This document shows positions 21,021 to 32,247 of a stretch of DNA of 64,000 bases, one piece after another. Under the pieces are notes generated by a model. It worked only from the letters and a program-made list of their open reading frames with translations, made no database searches and was not told the origin of the DNA. The first letter of the stretch is position 1. Each line of letters opens with the position of its first letter. Source of the DNA: Steromphala cineraria. Taxonomy: Eukaryota > Mollusca > Gastropoda > Trochida > Trochidae. The position numbers and the translations under genes were made by a program. Location of the stretch: positions 4,433,582 to 4,497,581 of the forward strand of contig OU744730.1 of assembly GCA_916613615.1 (NCBI GenBank). The letters are read 5' to 3'.

Positions 21021-23144
21021 TTACCATTTCAAGGGGGCCCATTTTTTGGCAAATTCACTTGGGTCGTTTGAATTAAACTTTTCAATGTTATAATAGTGCC
21101 TTATTTGAGATAATAGTTGGACAAATGAGGGAGTGGTGTTGCTATATTGGCAATTTTGTATGTAGCGTTTTGTTATTATAAAAATGTGATTTTCCAAGAT
21201 GTTTAATTTTGGATTACCAAGGAGGAAATTATTTCTGTTTAAGCATAATTTTAGACATGTTCTACTTTCATACCAGTTACTGAGTTCGTTCCTTAAGCTT
21301 TCAACTTTTCGACAAGAAAAAAATAAATGTTCAAGTGTTTCGTTTTCAGAATGGCAAAGTGTACATAGGTTATTTTCAGAGAAACCTATTTTGAAAAGAA
21401 ACGATTTTGTTGGTATGATGCGATGGACAAATTTATACTGAAAATTTCGTGACTTACTGTCCGTCACAGAGTTTCGTATTGTTGTAAAACATTCAGAAAG
21501 GTAAATGTCAGACATGTCTAAATCTAATTTGGAGTTCCATTTTGCTGTTAGATCTCGTAGGGTACAAATGCCACCTGATGTACGGAGAAGTTTATAGAGA
21601 AATTTGCAATCTGATGATGCAGTGATGTCACTAAGGATCTTGCAAAAAATAGCTGTATTTGTTCTATTAACCTGGACGCCCTTTGAAAGTTTAATCCATG
21701 ATTTGGGTATCAAACTAATGAGTTTGAAATATGTCATAAAATTCGAAGTCAATCCGAAGTCATGTTTCAAGGCATTAAATTCTCTAAGGTGTCCAGAGTC
21801 CGTCATCAGATCTCGAATGTATCTTATTCCACATTGGTGCCATTTATAATAGGTTTCAAAATCATCATATGGGAGATAGCTCATGAATGGTAGATTTCTG
21901 AATTCAGAAATATTCTCGATTTCAGAGGTTTGGAGATTATTATATATGGTTAAAACATCTTTCCAGAAATCATTTTTGATATGTTTAAGTAACCTTTTTA
22001 ATTGATCTTTCGGGAAGTTCAGGATGTTGATATTTTCTGGGTTTACCATTGAACATCTGGCTAAGTGTTGCCATAATCCATCTTTTTGAGTAATACGCTT
22101 AATCCATTTCAATTTCATGTATTTACAAAAAGCTTCAACGTCAATCATGCCCAGTCCTCCTTCTGAATAATCATTCATCAGCATCCGTCTTTTTATTTTA
22201 TCTCTTTTTCCATTCCATATGAACTTAAACAAAATTGTATTTAGTGATTTAAAGAACGCTTTGTTCGGCAGTGGAAGGGCTGAAAATAAATGTGTAAATA
22301 GTGGAATAATTTGGGACTTGATAATTGTAATTTTGCCATTTAATGTTAATGAGCGTTTTGACCAAGAGAAGCAAATTTTTCTTGTTTTGTCAATTTGTTT
22401 GTCGAAATTCAAGGGGATAATTTGTTTTAAGTCAGTTGAAAAAGTTATCCCTAGGATCTTAAAAGGTTCTTTCGACCACTGGAGGGGTAGAAGGGGGCAT
22501 AATTGTTCATTTGAATTCTTTTTTGAACCAATCCAAACGGCCTTGGTCTTGTCACAATTTATCTTTAAACCAGAAGCAAAAGCGAATTCTCGTAGCATTT
22601 CGATAAGTTCGATTAGACCCTCTTGTGTTCCTTCCAGGGTAAAATTCGCATCGTCAGCGTATTGAAAAGTTAGATATTCAACGCCATGGACATCTATACC
22701 TTTTATCCGGGTATTATTCTTGATAGAGATAGATAATAGTTCTATACACACAATAAAGAGATATGGGGAAATGGGGTCGCCTTGTCTACAGCCTCTTTCA
22801 AGTTTGAAATAATTTGAAATATGCCCTGTACTTATAATTGCGCTATTACTATTATATTGAAATAATTTTATCCAGCGTCTAAGAATGGGACCAAAATTAA
22901 ATGCTTCCAATGCTGTATCTATAAACTTCCACTCTACAGTATCAAATGCTTTTTCAAAGTCTACAGTTATAAGCAGTCCTGGTTTTTTATGTACTTCACA
23001 ATAATTCATAATATCGTATAATATTCTTGTATTTTCTCCAATGAAACGGTCCTTAAGAAATCCCGTTTGTGTTTCATTAATGATATGTGGAAGTACTTTC
23101 TTCATCCTATTTGCTATTACCCCAGACGCTATTTTATAGTCCAC
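21021..23144 (-). CDS. LINE ORF2 fragment: reverse transcriptase and C-terminal zinc-knuckle domain
   Basis: A 707-codon open frame encodes the RT and C-terminal part of a non-LTR retrotransposon ORF2, which copies element RNA into DNA at a nicked genomic target. Visible motifs: QTGFLKDRFIGEN (residues 26-38), motif A VDFEKAFD (61-68, catalytic Asp62), RGCRQGDPISPYLF (117-130), catalytic YADD (162-165), and a CCHC knuckle C-x2-C-x8-H-x4-C (594-611). It ends with WAPLKW. The family resemblance is to the L1/Tx1 group. The first reported codon is GTG. In frame upstream it continues as P-I-T-L-L-N-V up to the truncation, so there is no native start and the N-terminal endonuclease is missing. No frameshift or stop interrupts it, yet translation is unlikely without a promoter. 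It interrupts the minisatellite and is a passenger there. Confidence 0.95.
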   Translation of the reverse strand: MDYKIASGVIANRMKKVLPHIINETQTGFLKDRFIGENTRILYDIMNYCEVHKKPGLLITVDFEKAFDTVEWKFIDTALEAFNFGPILRRWIKLFQYNSNSAIISTGHISNYFKLERGCRQGDPISPYLFIVCIELLSISIKNNTRIKGIDVHGVEYLTFQYADDANFTLEGTQEGLIELIEMLREFAFASGLKINCDKTKAVWIGSKKNSNEQLCPLLPLQWSKEPFKILGITFSTDLKQIIPLNFDKQIDKTRKICFSWSKRSLTLNGKITIIKSQIIPLFTHLFSALPLPNKAFFKSLNTILFKFIWNGKRDKIKRRMLMNDYSEGGLGMIDVEAFCKYMKLKWIKRITQKDGLWQHLARCSMVNPENINILNFPKDQLKRLLKHIKNDFWKDVLTIYNNLQTSEIENISEFRNLPFMSYLPYDDFETYYKWHQCGIRYIRDLMTDSGHLREFNALKHDFGLTSNFMTYFKLISLIPKSWIKLSKGVQVNRTNTAIFCKILSDITASSDCKFLYKLLRTSGGICTLRDLTAKWNSKLDLDMSDIYLSECFTTIRNSVTDSKSRNFQYKFVHRIIPTKSFLFKIGFSENNLCTLCHSENETLEHLFFSCRKVESLRNELSNWYESRTCLKLCLNRNNFLLGNPKLNILENHIFIITKRYIQNCQYSNTTPSFVQLLSQIRHYYNIEKFNSNDPSEFAKKWAPLKW

Positions 23145-23164
23145 ATTTAATAAAGTTATTGGTC

Positions 23165-23179
23165 ATGTCAATCAAAGAT
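23165..23179. repeat. LINE target-site duplication, right copy
   Basis: ATGTCAATCAAAGAT again, after which the minisatellite unit resumes with ATTCCTTATACC. Confidence 0.93.
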
Positions 23180-23937
23180 ATTCCTTATACCATCAACTTC
23201 TAGAAAGCCAATCAAAGATATTCCTTATACCATCAACTTCTAGAATGCCAATCAAAGATATTCCTTATACCATCAACTTCTAGAATGCCAATCAAAGATA
23301 TTCCTTATACCATCAACTTCTAGAATGCCAATCAAAGATATTCCTTATACCATCAACTTCTAGAATGCCAATCAAAGATATTCCTTATACCATCAACTTC
23401 TAGAATGCCAATCAAAGATATTCCTTATACCATCAACTTCTAGAATGTCAATCAAAGATATTCCTTATACCATCAACTTCTAGAAAGCCAATCAAAGATA
23501 TTCCTTATACCATCAACTTCTAGAATGCCAATCAAAGATATTCCTTATACCATCAACTTCTAGAAAGCCAATCAAAGATATTCCTTATACCATCAACTTC
23601 TAGAATGCCAATCAAAGATATTCCTTATACCATCAACTTCTAGAATGCCAATCAAAGATATTCCTTATACCATCAACTTCTAGAATGCCAATCAAAGATA
23701 TTCCTTATACCATCAACTTCTAGAATGTCAATCAAAGATATTCCTTATACCATCAACTTCTAGAATGCCAATCAAAGATATTCCTTATACCATCAACTTC
23801 TAGAATGCCAATCAAAGATATTCCTTATACCATCAACTTCTAGAATGTCAATCAAAGATATTCCTTATACCATCAACTTCTAGAAAGCCAATCAAAGATA
23901 TTCCTTATACCATCAACTTCTAGAATGCCAATCAAAC
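23165..23937. repeat. 40-bp minisatellite, right part (19 further units)
   Basis: After completing the interrupted unit, 19 units start at 23197 and then every 40 bp to 23917. The last is truncated at ATCAAA. Types are AATGCC (12), AATGTC (3) and AAAGCC (4), so the mix differs from the left part. No length variants were seen, pointing to recent homogenisation. Confidence 0.98.
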
Positions 23938-26610
23938 AGCTGATATACTATATATATTTCTATATATGAATATATGATTTTTGCAGAGATCACATGAGGG
24001 TCCCCCCTTAAAATATTAATATCAGTATTCAATTGCAGACAAAACCTGTTTAAATAATAGGGGGAAAATGATCTTGTAATTATACTTTGTCTATGATAAA
24101 ATATATTTGGACTTTCGTTTCATATTTAGCGTACACAACATGTTTAACTACAGAAAAATCTCTGCTTGAAAGTGTATTTCTTCATTCATTGATTACTTTT
24201 TCAACTTACATATCAAGCAATAACAGGTTTCTAAAAGTCATGCATTACCAACGAAGAAGAAGTAATCAAATATCATTATAGATAGAAATGATCTTCAGAA
24301 TGATATTGTTCAAAGGCCAAAAGCCTAAATAACATGCAAAAAATCATGCTTTACGTTAACAAATTGAATGAATGACATATACAGTGAGATTTAAATACAT
24401 ATACAATGAGCATGAAATAATGTGTGCATCTTCTGTCTGTATAACGAAAGGGAAAGAAAATCAATCCTTGACGCACACCAGTCATCGTGCGTTTTGTTTG
24501 TTTATCAATAAATAATGAATTTTAATCAAAATATGGATCTAATTAAATTAATTTGTGCATGTCTAATATACAATTCAAACATAGCCCTAGGCTAGACGCT
24601 ATCAGAAGCCTGCTATAAACACGAACGTGCAAGAAAAAAAGTCGGACCAATCCCAAAGATACAAAACCCCAACTCGATAAGTAAAACCGGAGGTGAATCG
24701 GACAAACTAGACTCCTAGCCAACCAGTAGTGTCATAATTCATATTTATTTCATACGCTGTTCGTTTTTATTACGAGATTGTTTTGTGCGCATGCGCAGAG
24801 TATACCAATTTCGGGTTTACCTGGTGCATGGCGGGGCTGATCTCGTGTCGGACGTTTCTTAGTTCGTATTCGGGAACAATTAACGCCAAGTTTTTGCACA
24901 GACAGGAAAGATGTTCGTGATGAAGTCCTATTGAAAAGACCATTTCACCATTCCGACCCTGTGAAATCAAAGAATTATATCCCAAGGCCCGCTTCCAATG
25001 TAATGATTTCATGTGGCCGTAGATTTATTTCATATCAGCTGCTTCTATATGAATTATTGATAAAGTCTTCCACGTCCTGCCACTGAGAAAATAATCACCC
25101 TATCTCAGTAGGAAAGATACTCATTCTCTCTTTCCGCTTCAATGATCTTCCATGTTGCATTTATAACCATCGTTTCCTTTTGTTTGAACTATCTCAAGAC
25201 TCCTCTTTTTGTTGTGTATTAATATTGCATGCTTCTGTGCGGTTTTAAAGTGGTTTTGTCGTTTAACGAACAAATTCTTTGTAAGATGCAATGTTAACGA
25301 GATAATACTGGTGTTCTGAAGATTTCCATTTTCGGATATATATCAATTATTAATTATGTTTGTTATCAATATAGTGGGACATTCGCGGTGACATACTTTT
25401 CAATTGTGCACATATGCACTTATCACTTTTGCCTAGCAACGATTAATGCAGCGCGAGTATTTCGTCCTCTGTGATGTCAGCTATTGTTCTTGACGTTTAG
25501 AACCTTCCACAAGAAGCGGATTTTGGGGGTTTCTAGTGTTTTCAGTAGAATAAAATGTGTGACAAAAATTGTCCCAGATAAAAAAGCTGTCATGATAATG
25601 TTTTATGCAATCTTTACACTTTATATTTTAGATTGCGACCATAGCGATTGTTGTTAAAGATGTGAGTAGGTGAGTTATTGTTAAGCTCCGTTTGGGCATT
25701 ATTACAACCAAAACGATAGAAAAAAGTAGGATTTCAAACTACTTACAAATATTGCATATGCTATGGTAAAAATAACAGTACAGCATAAGAAGGAAACAAC
25801 AACCCTTGCTAATGTGAGTTCTAGCAATAAATCCGAAAGTCTATATCTAACTAAATCATATAAGTAACAATCAAATTTATAGAACATTAGAAGAAATACT
25901 TGTTTCGATGTCAACTTCTTTACATGATAAAAAAAACCGACATATAGAATTCACTTATGAGGTTAGCATGTCCCCAATCGCGAGTTGTCAGACATCTTTA
26001 ATTATGAATATACAACTTCTTTATTATGAATAGACAATGATTCCAATGTAATTTTCAAGTAAATATAATATTGTGTGACTTATAGGTAATAGATAAAACG
26101 TCATCAATGTCACAGACATTTGCCCTTCTATTGAAAATTTTCAACAGTAAGTAAAGTAAAATGAAAGATGGATTTTAATATTTCACGAGTCTCGCCAGAC
26201 TGAACCAAGTCAACCCCAAACAGACATATTGCGTGTCGGGAGGTCTGAAGATCAATATCGTCCTTGTATGCAACCCAAACAAATCTACATTGATGTATTA
26301 AAGTTTTTATCAAACACAAAGGTGTCACTGATTGCAAATCTCAGGTAAGTATGTAGGTAAATGTAAAGGTGTATGTAAATGAAACGCAGAGTATGGTGTG
26401 TGTATAGGTTTTTTTTTTATCCGGAAACCTGAGTTGTTGAAATTCTTTTCGAAAATTTAAGAAGATCTGAAGTTGTTGCATTATCATTTGAAATTATGAA
26501 TCATACATTAAGTGTTCATTTTTCATTTGACAAAGAATTTGATACACCATGAATTTATTAGAGATAGTAAAAGCTAATTTAAGTATTTATTTGCACAAAT
26601 GAGAAGTTAC
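23938..26610. other. Single-copy DNA between minisatellite and fold-back MITE
   Basis: The part just right of the array (23938-23975) is TA-rich and starts CAGCTGATATAC. GC-richer patches occur at 24470-24720, 24780-25010 and 25380-25540. The minus-strand frame 24770-25012 (80 codons) has no recognisable product. A lone copy of the dispersed ACAACTTCTTTATT motif sits at 26009-26022. Confidence 0.4.
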
Positions 26611-26616
26611 GTTTCA

Positions 26617-26957
26617 TCGTTTTCCCCAAACAGAGGGACATTAACTCATGAAATGTTGATCGAGCCTCTGTTTTTATTCGCCGAGTTTATGAGTAGAATT
26701 GGAGATGCCTGGAGGCAATCAAAGTTTGTTTTTCAATCAGCGACGCTGTTTATAAAATCATCATTTTGACTATTGAATCATGGCAACTGAATTGAGATAT
26801 CAACCACTATTTCCTTGCGATAAGCGTTGTCATTTGCTAATAAAATTCAAATGGAAAGCTGTGTATTTATTTCCGCCAGGGGAAACGGATTTGGTCCAAT
26901 ATGAGCAGAGGCCCGATCAACATTTCATGACTTGATCTGCGTCTGTGGGGAAAGAAA
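26617..26957. mobile_element. Fold-back MITE, copy 2
   Basis: This is homologous to 12106-12386: CTCATGAAATGTTGATCGAG, CCTCTGTTTTTATTCGC, GAGATGCCTG, ATCATCATTTTG, and the inverted right end GATCAACATTTCATGACTTG. The outer inverted repeat includes TTTCCCC (left, about 26620) and GGGGAAAG (right, about 26947-26954). Nested CAGAGG/GCCTCTG pairs recur within the arms. It is longer than copy 1 because of extra central sequence. Confidence 0.82.
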
Positions 26958-26959
26958 GC

Positions 26960-28340
26960 GGTTCATCAGTTGTAACAACAACTTAGGAAGTGAGGAAGAT
27001 CTTATATCATATATGAAAGCATAAGCTTTTCTTATTTTTCATTCAAATAAAAGACAAGACAGTATATTGGTAGAAAAATGCTATATATATATTTGCATGT
27101 GGAAGTGAATTGACAGTTTTACCATAGATGAAAGAAATGACCTTTTCAGTTTGTATTTGCACAAAGACGTAATGAGACATAATAATTATGTACTTTGATG
27201 ATAGCAATAGCCTTTTCATATTTATTTGCACAAGTCAGTTAATGAATCAATCACACTATTCAATTGAACTTTGAAGTGAAACTATGATGTATCATAAGTG
27301 TTGAGAAAAAAGCTTTATTCAATATTTATTTGCATATCATATATAATATATCATAAGTGATAGCAGGAGCCTTGTTCATTTCATGCATGACAAATTATAT
27401 TATTCAATAAAACTTACCTGCAATATCAGGGATTCAAATATAATAGACACAATTGGTTTTATATATACTTTAATATTGATTTGAATTTAATTTGAAATTA
27501 AGTTTCTGGACAATAGTGTAATAAATATTTGATCACTTCAAATATCATCCTGCTTCATCATTGTACTGACTGGAGGCTATCCAGCATAGCAGTTATGAAA
27601 TTGGTTGAATGAAAACCCATGAAACCCTTTTCATATTCTAGAAATACAACGAGAAAGCTCTATGAATTTTAAGAACAATAGTTTATCTTTAATAATAAAT
27701 GAAGTCAAAACAAATAACCTTTCTCATGAATATCATTCCATTCTCTTGGGATACCCCGGATAATAAACACGTTGTCTTGTAATAAATCCATAACGGTATA
27801 CTTCAAAAGAGCAGAGTTTTTTTAAACACCTAGTACATTTATCATTCAACGTAATAGGATATGAAATATTTATGAGTTTATCATAAACGGTGGCACTTGT
27901 AAATAAAACATTATTTTGACAAAAGATTTTACAATTATATCTTTGAATAGTTATAAGCAACGCACAAGGGGTAAAATTTATGTAAGTCCCTTTTTGTTAA
28001 AACTGAATCTAATTTGAATACATATGAAAATATAATACATATAAAACAAAGCCAATTGTTATTGAAATAAGTGTATCTGCTGCTTATAACAAATTTACTG
28101 ATGATCAGCCCAATGGGACCTATTGTTAATGTAGTACTGATTGTGCATGTGTAGTCATTTGTATTAAATATGTTTTATAAATGATTTTCCGTCTAGAACT
28201 AGACAAAAGTAAAACTACATGACAACAAGACATTGATTGTTTACATGTCGGTGGTTGATAACAAAAATTAAAGGGGAGGGAGTATAGGGTAACGTTTCAT
28301 GTTTTATTTGTTTTCATATTTTTACTGACAAAAACAACGC
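26960..28340. other. AT-rich DNA, no supported gene
   Basis: A loose repetition of ATATTTATTTGCAnATnA phrases occurs near 27080-27350 with irregular 60-120 bp spacing, possibly a decayed tandem repeat. The minus frames 27043-27231 and 27733-27960 are unrecognised. Confidence 0.4.
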
Positions 28341-28341
28341 T

Positions 28342-28699
28342 TTAAAGGGGCAGTAGCACGTCTTTAGGGGAAATATAAGGTGATGTCAGGAAAAACAAAA
28401 GGTATGGTTCAATAAGAAAGACAATGCATTTAAACGAAATGAAGCAGTAATAAATCAAATACGTAATGTCAAGTTCAGTCAAATTCCCTTTTTAACACAC
28501 ATTTATCTTAGGTGTTCACACACAAATGGCCGTCAATTGACTTTATGTTAATCATTATAGTTTGTTGCTGACTATGGGTGATTGGTTGTGTAATGAGAAT
28601 TTGGACACTAACAAGAAAATATATTGAGCATTAACGTACAACTATCAGTAAAATATTAAAAATATAAAATTTAAAAAGAACGTGCTATTGCACCTTTAA
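28342..28699. mobile_element. TTAA-ended MITE (GGGGCAGTAGCACG family), copy 1
   Basis: Ends are TTAAAGGGGCAGTAGCACGT at the left and, inverted, ACGTGCTATTGCACCTTTAA at the right. Internal GGTGTTCACACACAAATGG is the reverse of internal sequence in the copy at 46320, so this copy lies in the opposite orientation. It is 358 bp with no coding capacity. TTAA at both ends is compatible with piggyBac-type target choice, although the terminal GGGG differs from the classic CCC ends. Confidence 0.88.
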
Positions 28700-31235
28700 A
28701 AGGTTTAACTGAAAAGAATGCTTTGTTTCATCTCCCTACAGTCAAAGGCTTTCAATTAGATATATGCATACCCCAACAAGAAATCAAAGGACGGTCTTTT
28801 AGTTTCGCCAAAGTAACATTATATATATTGACATATTGAATAAAATCAGTTACAGATTTTTAAATTCCTATTTTTATATAATGAGATGGTGTAAAAACAT
28901 ATATTTTGAAAGTGCCTGTTCCTCAAAGTCATTGAAAATTACAAACACCCTATAAACATTTACAATCATGGATAATAAGATTTTTTTCAAAGAAAATGAC
29001 GAAAATTTTTTTTGTCTTAATCTTCAGTTCTCTGTTAAGTGCATATCAAAACCCCAAATGTCAATGAGTTCTTGTAAATATTTCAAAATATGAAATAATA
29101 ATAAAATAACAAATGGTTATAATTTTCACTTAGAACTAAAAACCAGATGGCATCTGGTGTTTGGATCTCTGTTCTTGCTATACAGTGAAATAATGTGAAT
29201 ATATCCATTTCTATCAAAATGAAGAAAGACTTCAAAAGCATTCTTCTTCTCCAAGCCAGATTTCTTGTGATGTTAAAGTGCATATCCACTACGTTCACTC
29301 AACAGGCTCCAAGAAGAGACAAACTTCCGGTCTTTGAGAGTCGGAACCATTGGTCTAGGATCAAAAGCTGGGAGTTATGACTTCTGAAAGCGCCAATCAT
29401 CTCTTGTCGTTCCTTCTAAGCTTACTGGCCACGTCGGGCGCCATGCATATGATACCATATACATGAAATCTTTCTCGTAATGAATCGATGAAATATTACT
29501 GGCGCTAGTAGGAGGCCGGGAGAGCCAGTAGAAACACCAGAGCGACTATATCGCATCTTGCAGAGAGCTAGGGAATTATGAGTAGTGAAATATGAGTCGT
29601 ATCGAGCGAGGACTCGGATCTGTGATTGTCCCATTGCATGTTGGCCCCTGGGTCATAACAATCAGGGATCATAGAATATTTGTATGCTCATTGCTGACCT
29701 GACTACCAAATCATTTGCTTGACGTATTCGGCATGATGTGAAGTCAAATTGTGGCTATTGCTTGTCGGGCCAATTAATGTGAAGAGATGCCAATGATATA
29801 GAATATCACAAATGGGCTTAATGCGCCCTCTGCCCATTTCTGGCACAGAACGTTGACTTAAATAATGATTGATGCACATGATCTGTAAGTCCTCCGTGAG
29901 TTTTTCATAACGTGATTTATGATCCCGCCTCACGTTGAATAGTCACAGTGGTAATTACTCTATTAGTTCTCGCCCTGGTAAAATATTGATTACATATAAA
30001 TCATAATGGATACATTACGTTCGACAAATTCAATTTAAGTTTGACCTTTTGTCTTGTCATTTGACTCCTTGCTTTCTTTACTGACTCGTGTTGTTATGAA
30101 ACTTTTAATATTGTCGTTTTTGAAACAATCTAATATTCCTAAACAGAGGCTATTTTGGCGAACAAGAATTACGTTTCATCTTTGTGTAAGCAAATATTAA
30201 TACCGGAGTTTATAACCTTTCAAGCACGCAGGAACGAATTTAATTTAAATATTATGTATCTGTCATGACTTTAATTAAATTCACATATAAAAAGATTTGG
30301 TTTCATGTATGATCGGCATCACATATCGAGTTAACTCAATAACTCTCTATAATGACGTTATTATTACAGAAATTCATGGTACAAATATATCTCCAGTGCT
30401 CTGTCTATCGTATTTAAATGACTTGGATTAAAACTTTTCTTGTATAATATTTGATATTTGCGTCATAAACGTTATAGCCGTATATATTAAAAGTTTTATA
30501 CCAACTCACATTTTTCTGCGGGATTATTTTCATAACTTTCTTTTGTATGAAATGTTTAAAAGTTGTTGTTTTTTTCGTCAATCGTGAAATTTGATTTGAA
30601 TTCCTGTCGAACAATTCTTGAAAACTGTCAAATAGAAACTTTAAAATTTGAAATGTGTATATATATGTAGAAAAATGTTACGAGATTTTAAGGAGAAAAA
30701 AATCATAAAGATTTAGATATCCTGATAACAAAATAAAACGTAATTTCACATTCACAAGTTGTTCAGTAAATCACCAAAATGTTCAGTTAGGCTCTATCGA
30801 AGAAAATGAATCTCCGATTTCGTAGGCCTTCCTCCGTCTTGATATATAAGTGATACATTGATAACATCAAAGTTAGCAATCCTTGAATAATATATACTAC
30901 TTGGAGTAACTAACCAAAAAGTAACCAATACATGCGATTCTCGTAAAAACTTAATTGATTTCATGATAATGGAACGTAAGAAAAGGTTAAAAACAAGTTA
31001 TGATATTATATAATATGCCTTTTGAAAATTAAATAAACTCAAGCAGGATGAAAACATAATTACGTCATAGTCGGAAATCATTAAAGCATGATTTTGACTG
31101 TTGCAATATATCATTTTGACGAGGTTTCCAAGCACCATCTACAGAAAACAAACATCATCAATGAAATCGAATAAAAACGATTCTTTCACAGCGTCATCAT
31201 GATCATTTAAAGACCGTCAACTTCAGAAGCAGTTG
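28700..31235. other. AT-rich DNA with one GC-richer patch, no supported gene
   Basis: The patch 29400-29950 is GC-richer and holds two minus-strand frames (29422-29634, 29703-29933) without recognisable products. The rest is AT-rich and unstructured. An isolated CCTAAACAGAGGC near 30138 resembles the ends of the fold-back MITEs and may be a solo end. Confidence 0.4.
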
Positions 31236-31239
31236 ACTG

Positions 31240-31365
31240 CTCTAGTGGATTAGAGAAAATAAGCTTCTTAATTAGCGATACCAATGTTCCTGGGATTCGA
31301 ACTGGGACTGCTTGAGGGTTCGTCAAACGAACATGTGACCAAGCTGTTACTATTGTAGGGAGCAT
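31240..31365 (-). mobile_element. Degenerate tRNA-related SINE fragment
   Basis: On the minus strand CCAGTTCGAATCCC (31292-31305) matches a pol III B box. Upstream, GCTTGGTCACATGTTCG is a poor A-box region. Stems do not pair well, and no body could be defined. Confidence 0.4.
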
Positions 31366-31543
31366 GCCCCGGCTTTTGTTTCCTAATTAGAAGGGGTGTC
31401 CATTTTTTCAGCAGCTTTCTTTGTATTTTAGATTGCACTTCATTATAATAGCATTTTAATGTGTCAAAAAGATTTGGACTCCCAAGAGGGCGATGACAAA
31501 ACTGTCATGTAATTATTTCTTCTAAAGATATCAGACTTTAAAA

Positions 31544-32110
31544 ATGTCGTCTGCTTATTCATATCACAAGGGCACGAAAGGTCAGGCGGCACGTGACCCG
31601 CGTGTGTCGCGAGCTCTGCACGTGCGCTACATGTCGGACGGAGCGCCCTCTTGCGTCCGTCATCTCAAGTTGGCCGAAAAGTCATCAGTGTCATGTCCAC
31701 TTGCAATAAGAATGGCTAGAAATGGCACCACGAGCAGATTAATCAGTGTTTGATATGCAAACATCAATTTCGGCGGGCAAAATCAGTCAAGTCGCGTTTT
31801 GCATTGTAGATCATGATGGAAGGAAATCCATAAATTCGAGATGAATAGTGGCCCATTCCCGCACCGGTGCTCCGTCAATAACAGCAGAGTCCGGACCAGT
31901 CACCGCGCGCTGTTAGCACGCACACATCATGAACACTGTTTATTTCATTTATTCAAATTTGTATCTGTTTCCAGTCGGGATAAAAGCTCCAAAATCAGTT
32001 TTCCTGTGCCTGTAGCGGGTTATTTGCGAATCTGGAGGGTCTATAGGGCGCGCGCAGCCGGGCGATGAGAGCACCGGTCTAACAGAATGAATATCGTCTG
32101 TCATATTCAG
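31544..32110. other. CpG-rich island, candidate promoter or regulatory region
   Basis: CpG is frequent at 31570-31670 and again at 31850-32100 (GGCGCGCGCAGCCGGGCGAT at 32047-32066). Two CACGTG sites lie at 31590-31595 and 31619-31624. Plus-strand frames 31544-31753 and 31841-32068 are open but unrecognised. CpG richness in an AT-rich window suggests an unmethylated or functional segment, by inference only. Confidence 0.35.
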
Positions 32111-32247
32111 AAGCAGACGATACCGGTGTTTATGAACGGAAGCTTTAATGACTTGACTGACATGTTTTAATTTGGGGCCAGTTGGATGTTTGACCGCCTG
32201 ACTTAATAATTACGGTGAGGTCGGGACCTCTATCCGCGAGGTCATCA

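Larger units (their letters stand above)
20744..23164 (-). mobile_element. 5'-truncated non-LTR retrotransposon (L1/Tx1-like LINE), 2.4 kb
   Basis: On the minus strand the element runs from 23164 (truncated 5' end) to a poly-A tail seen as about 31 T at 20744-20774. It sits inside a 40-bp minisatellite and is flanked by 15-bp direct repeats (20729-20743 and 23165-23179), as expected from target-primed reverse transcription. It lacks any ORF1 and the endonuclease part of ORF2, so this copy cannot move itself. The 3' untranslated region (20775-21020) is rich in A, with GA repeats. The unbroken reading frame and perfect target duplications show recent arrival. Confidence 0.95.

Noticed and set aside
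21199..22665. Plus-strand frames of 80-148 codons
   Set aside because: They are antisense shadows of the LINE reverse-transcriptase frame.
20161..23937. CRISPR-like array of 40-bp repeats
   Set aside because: There are no unique spacers; units abut directly, and the context is a eukaryotic minisatellite with a LINE inserted.
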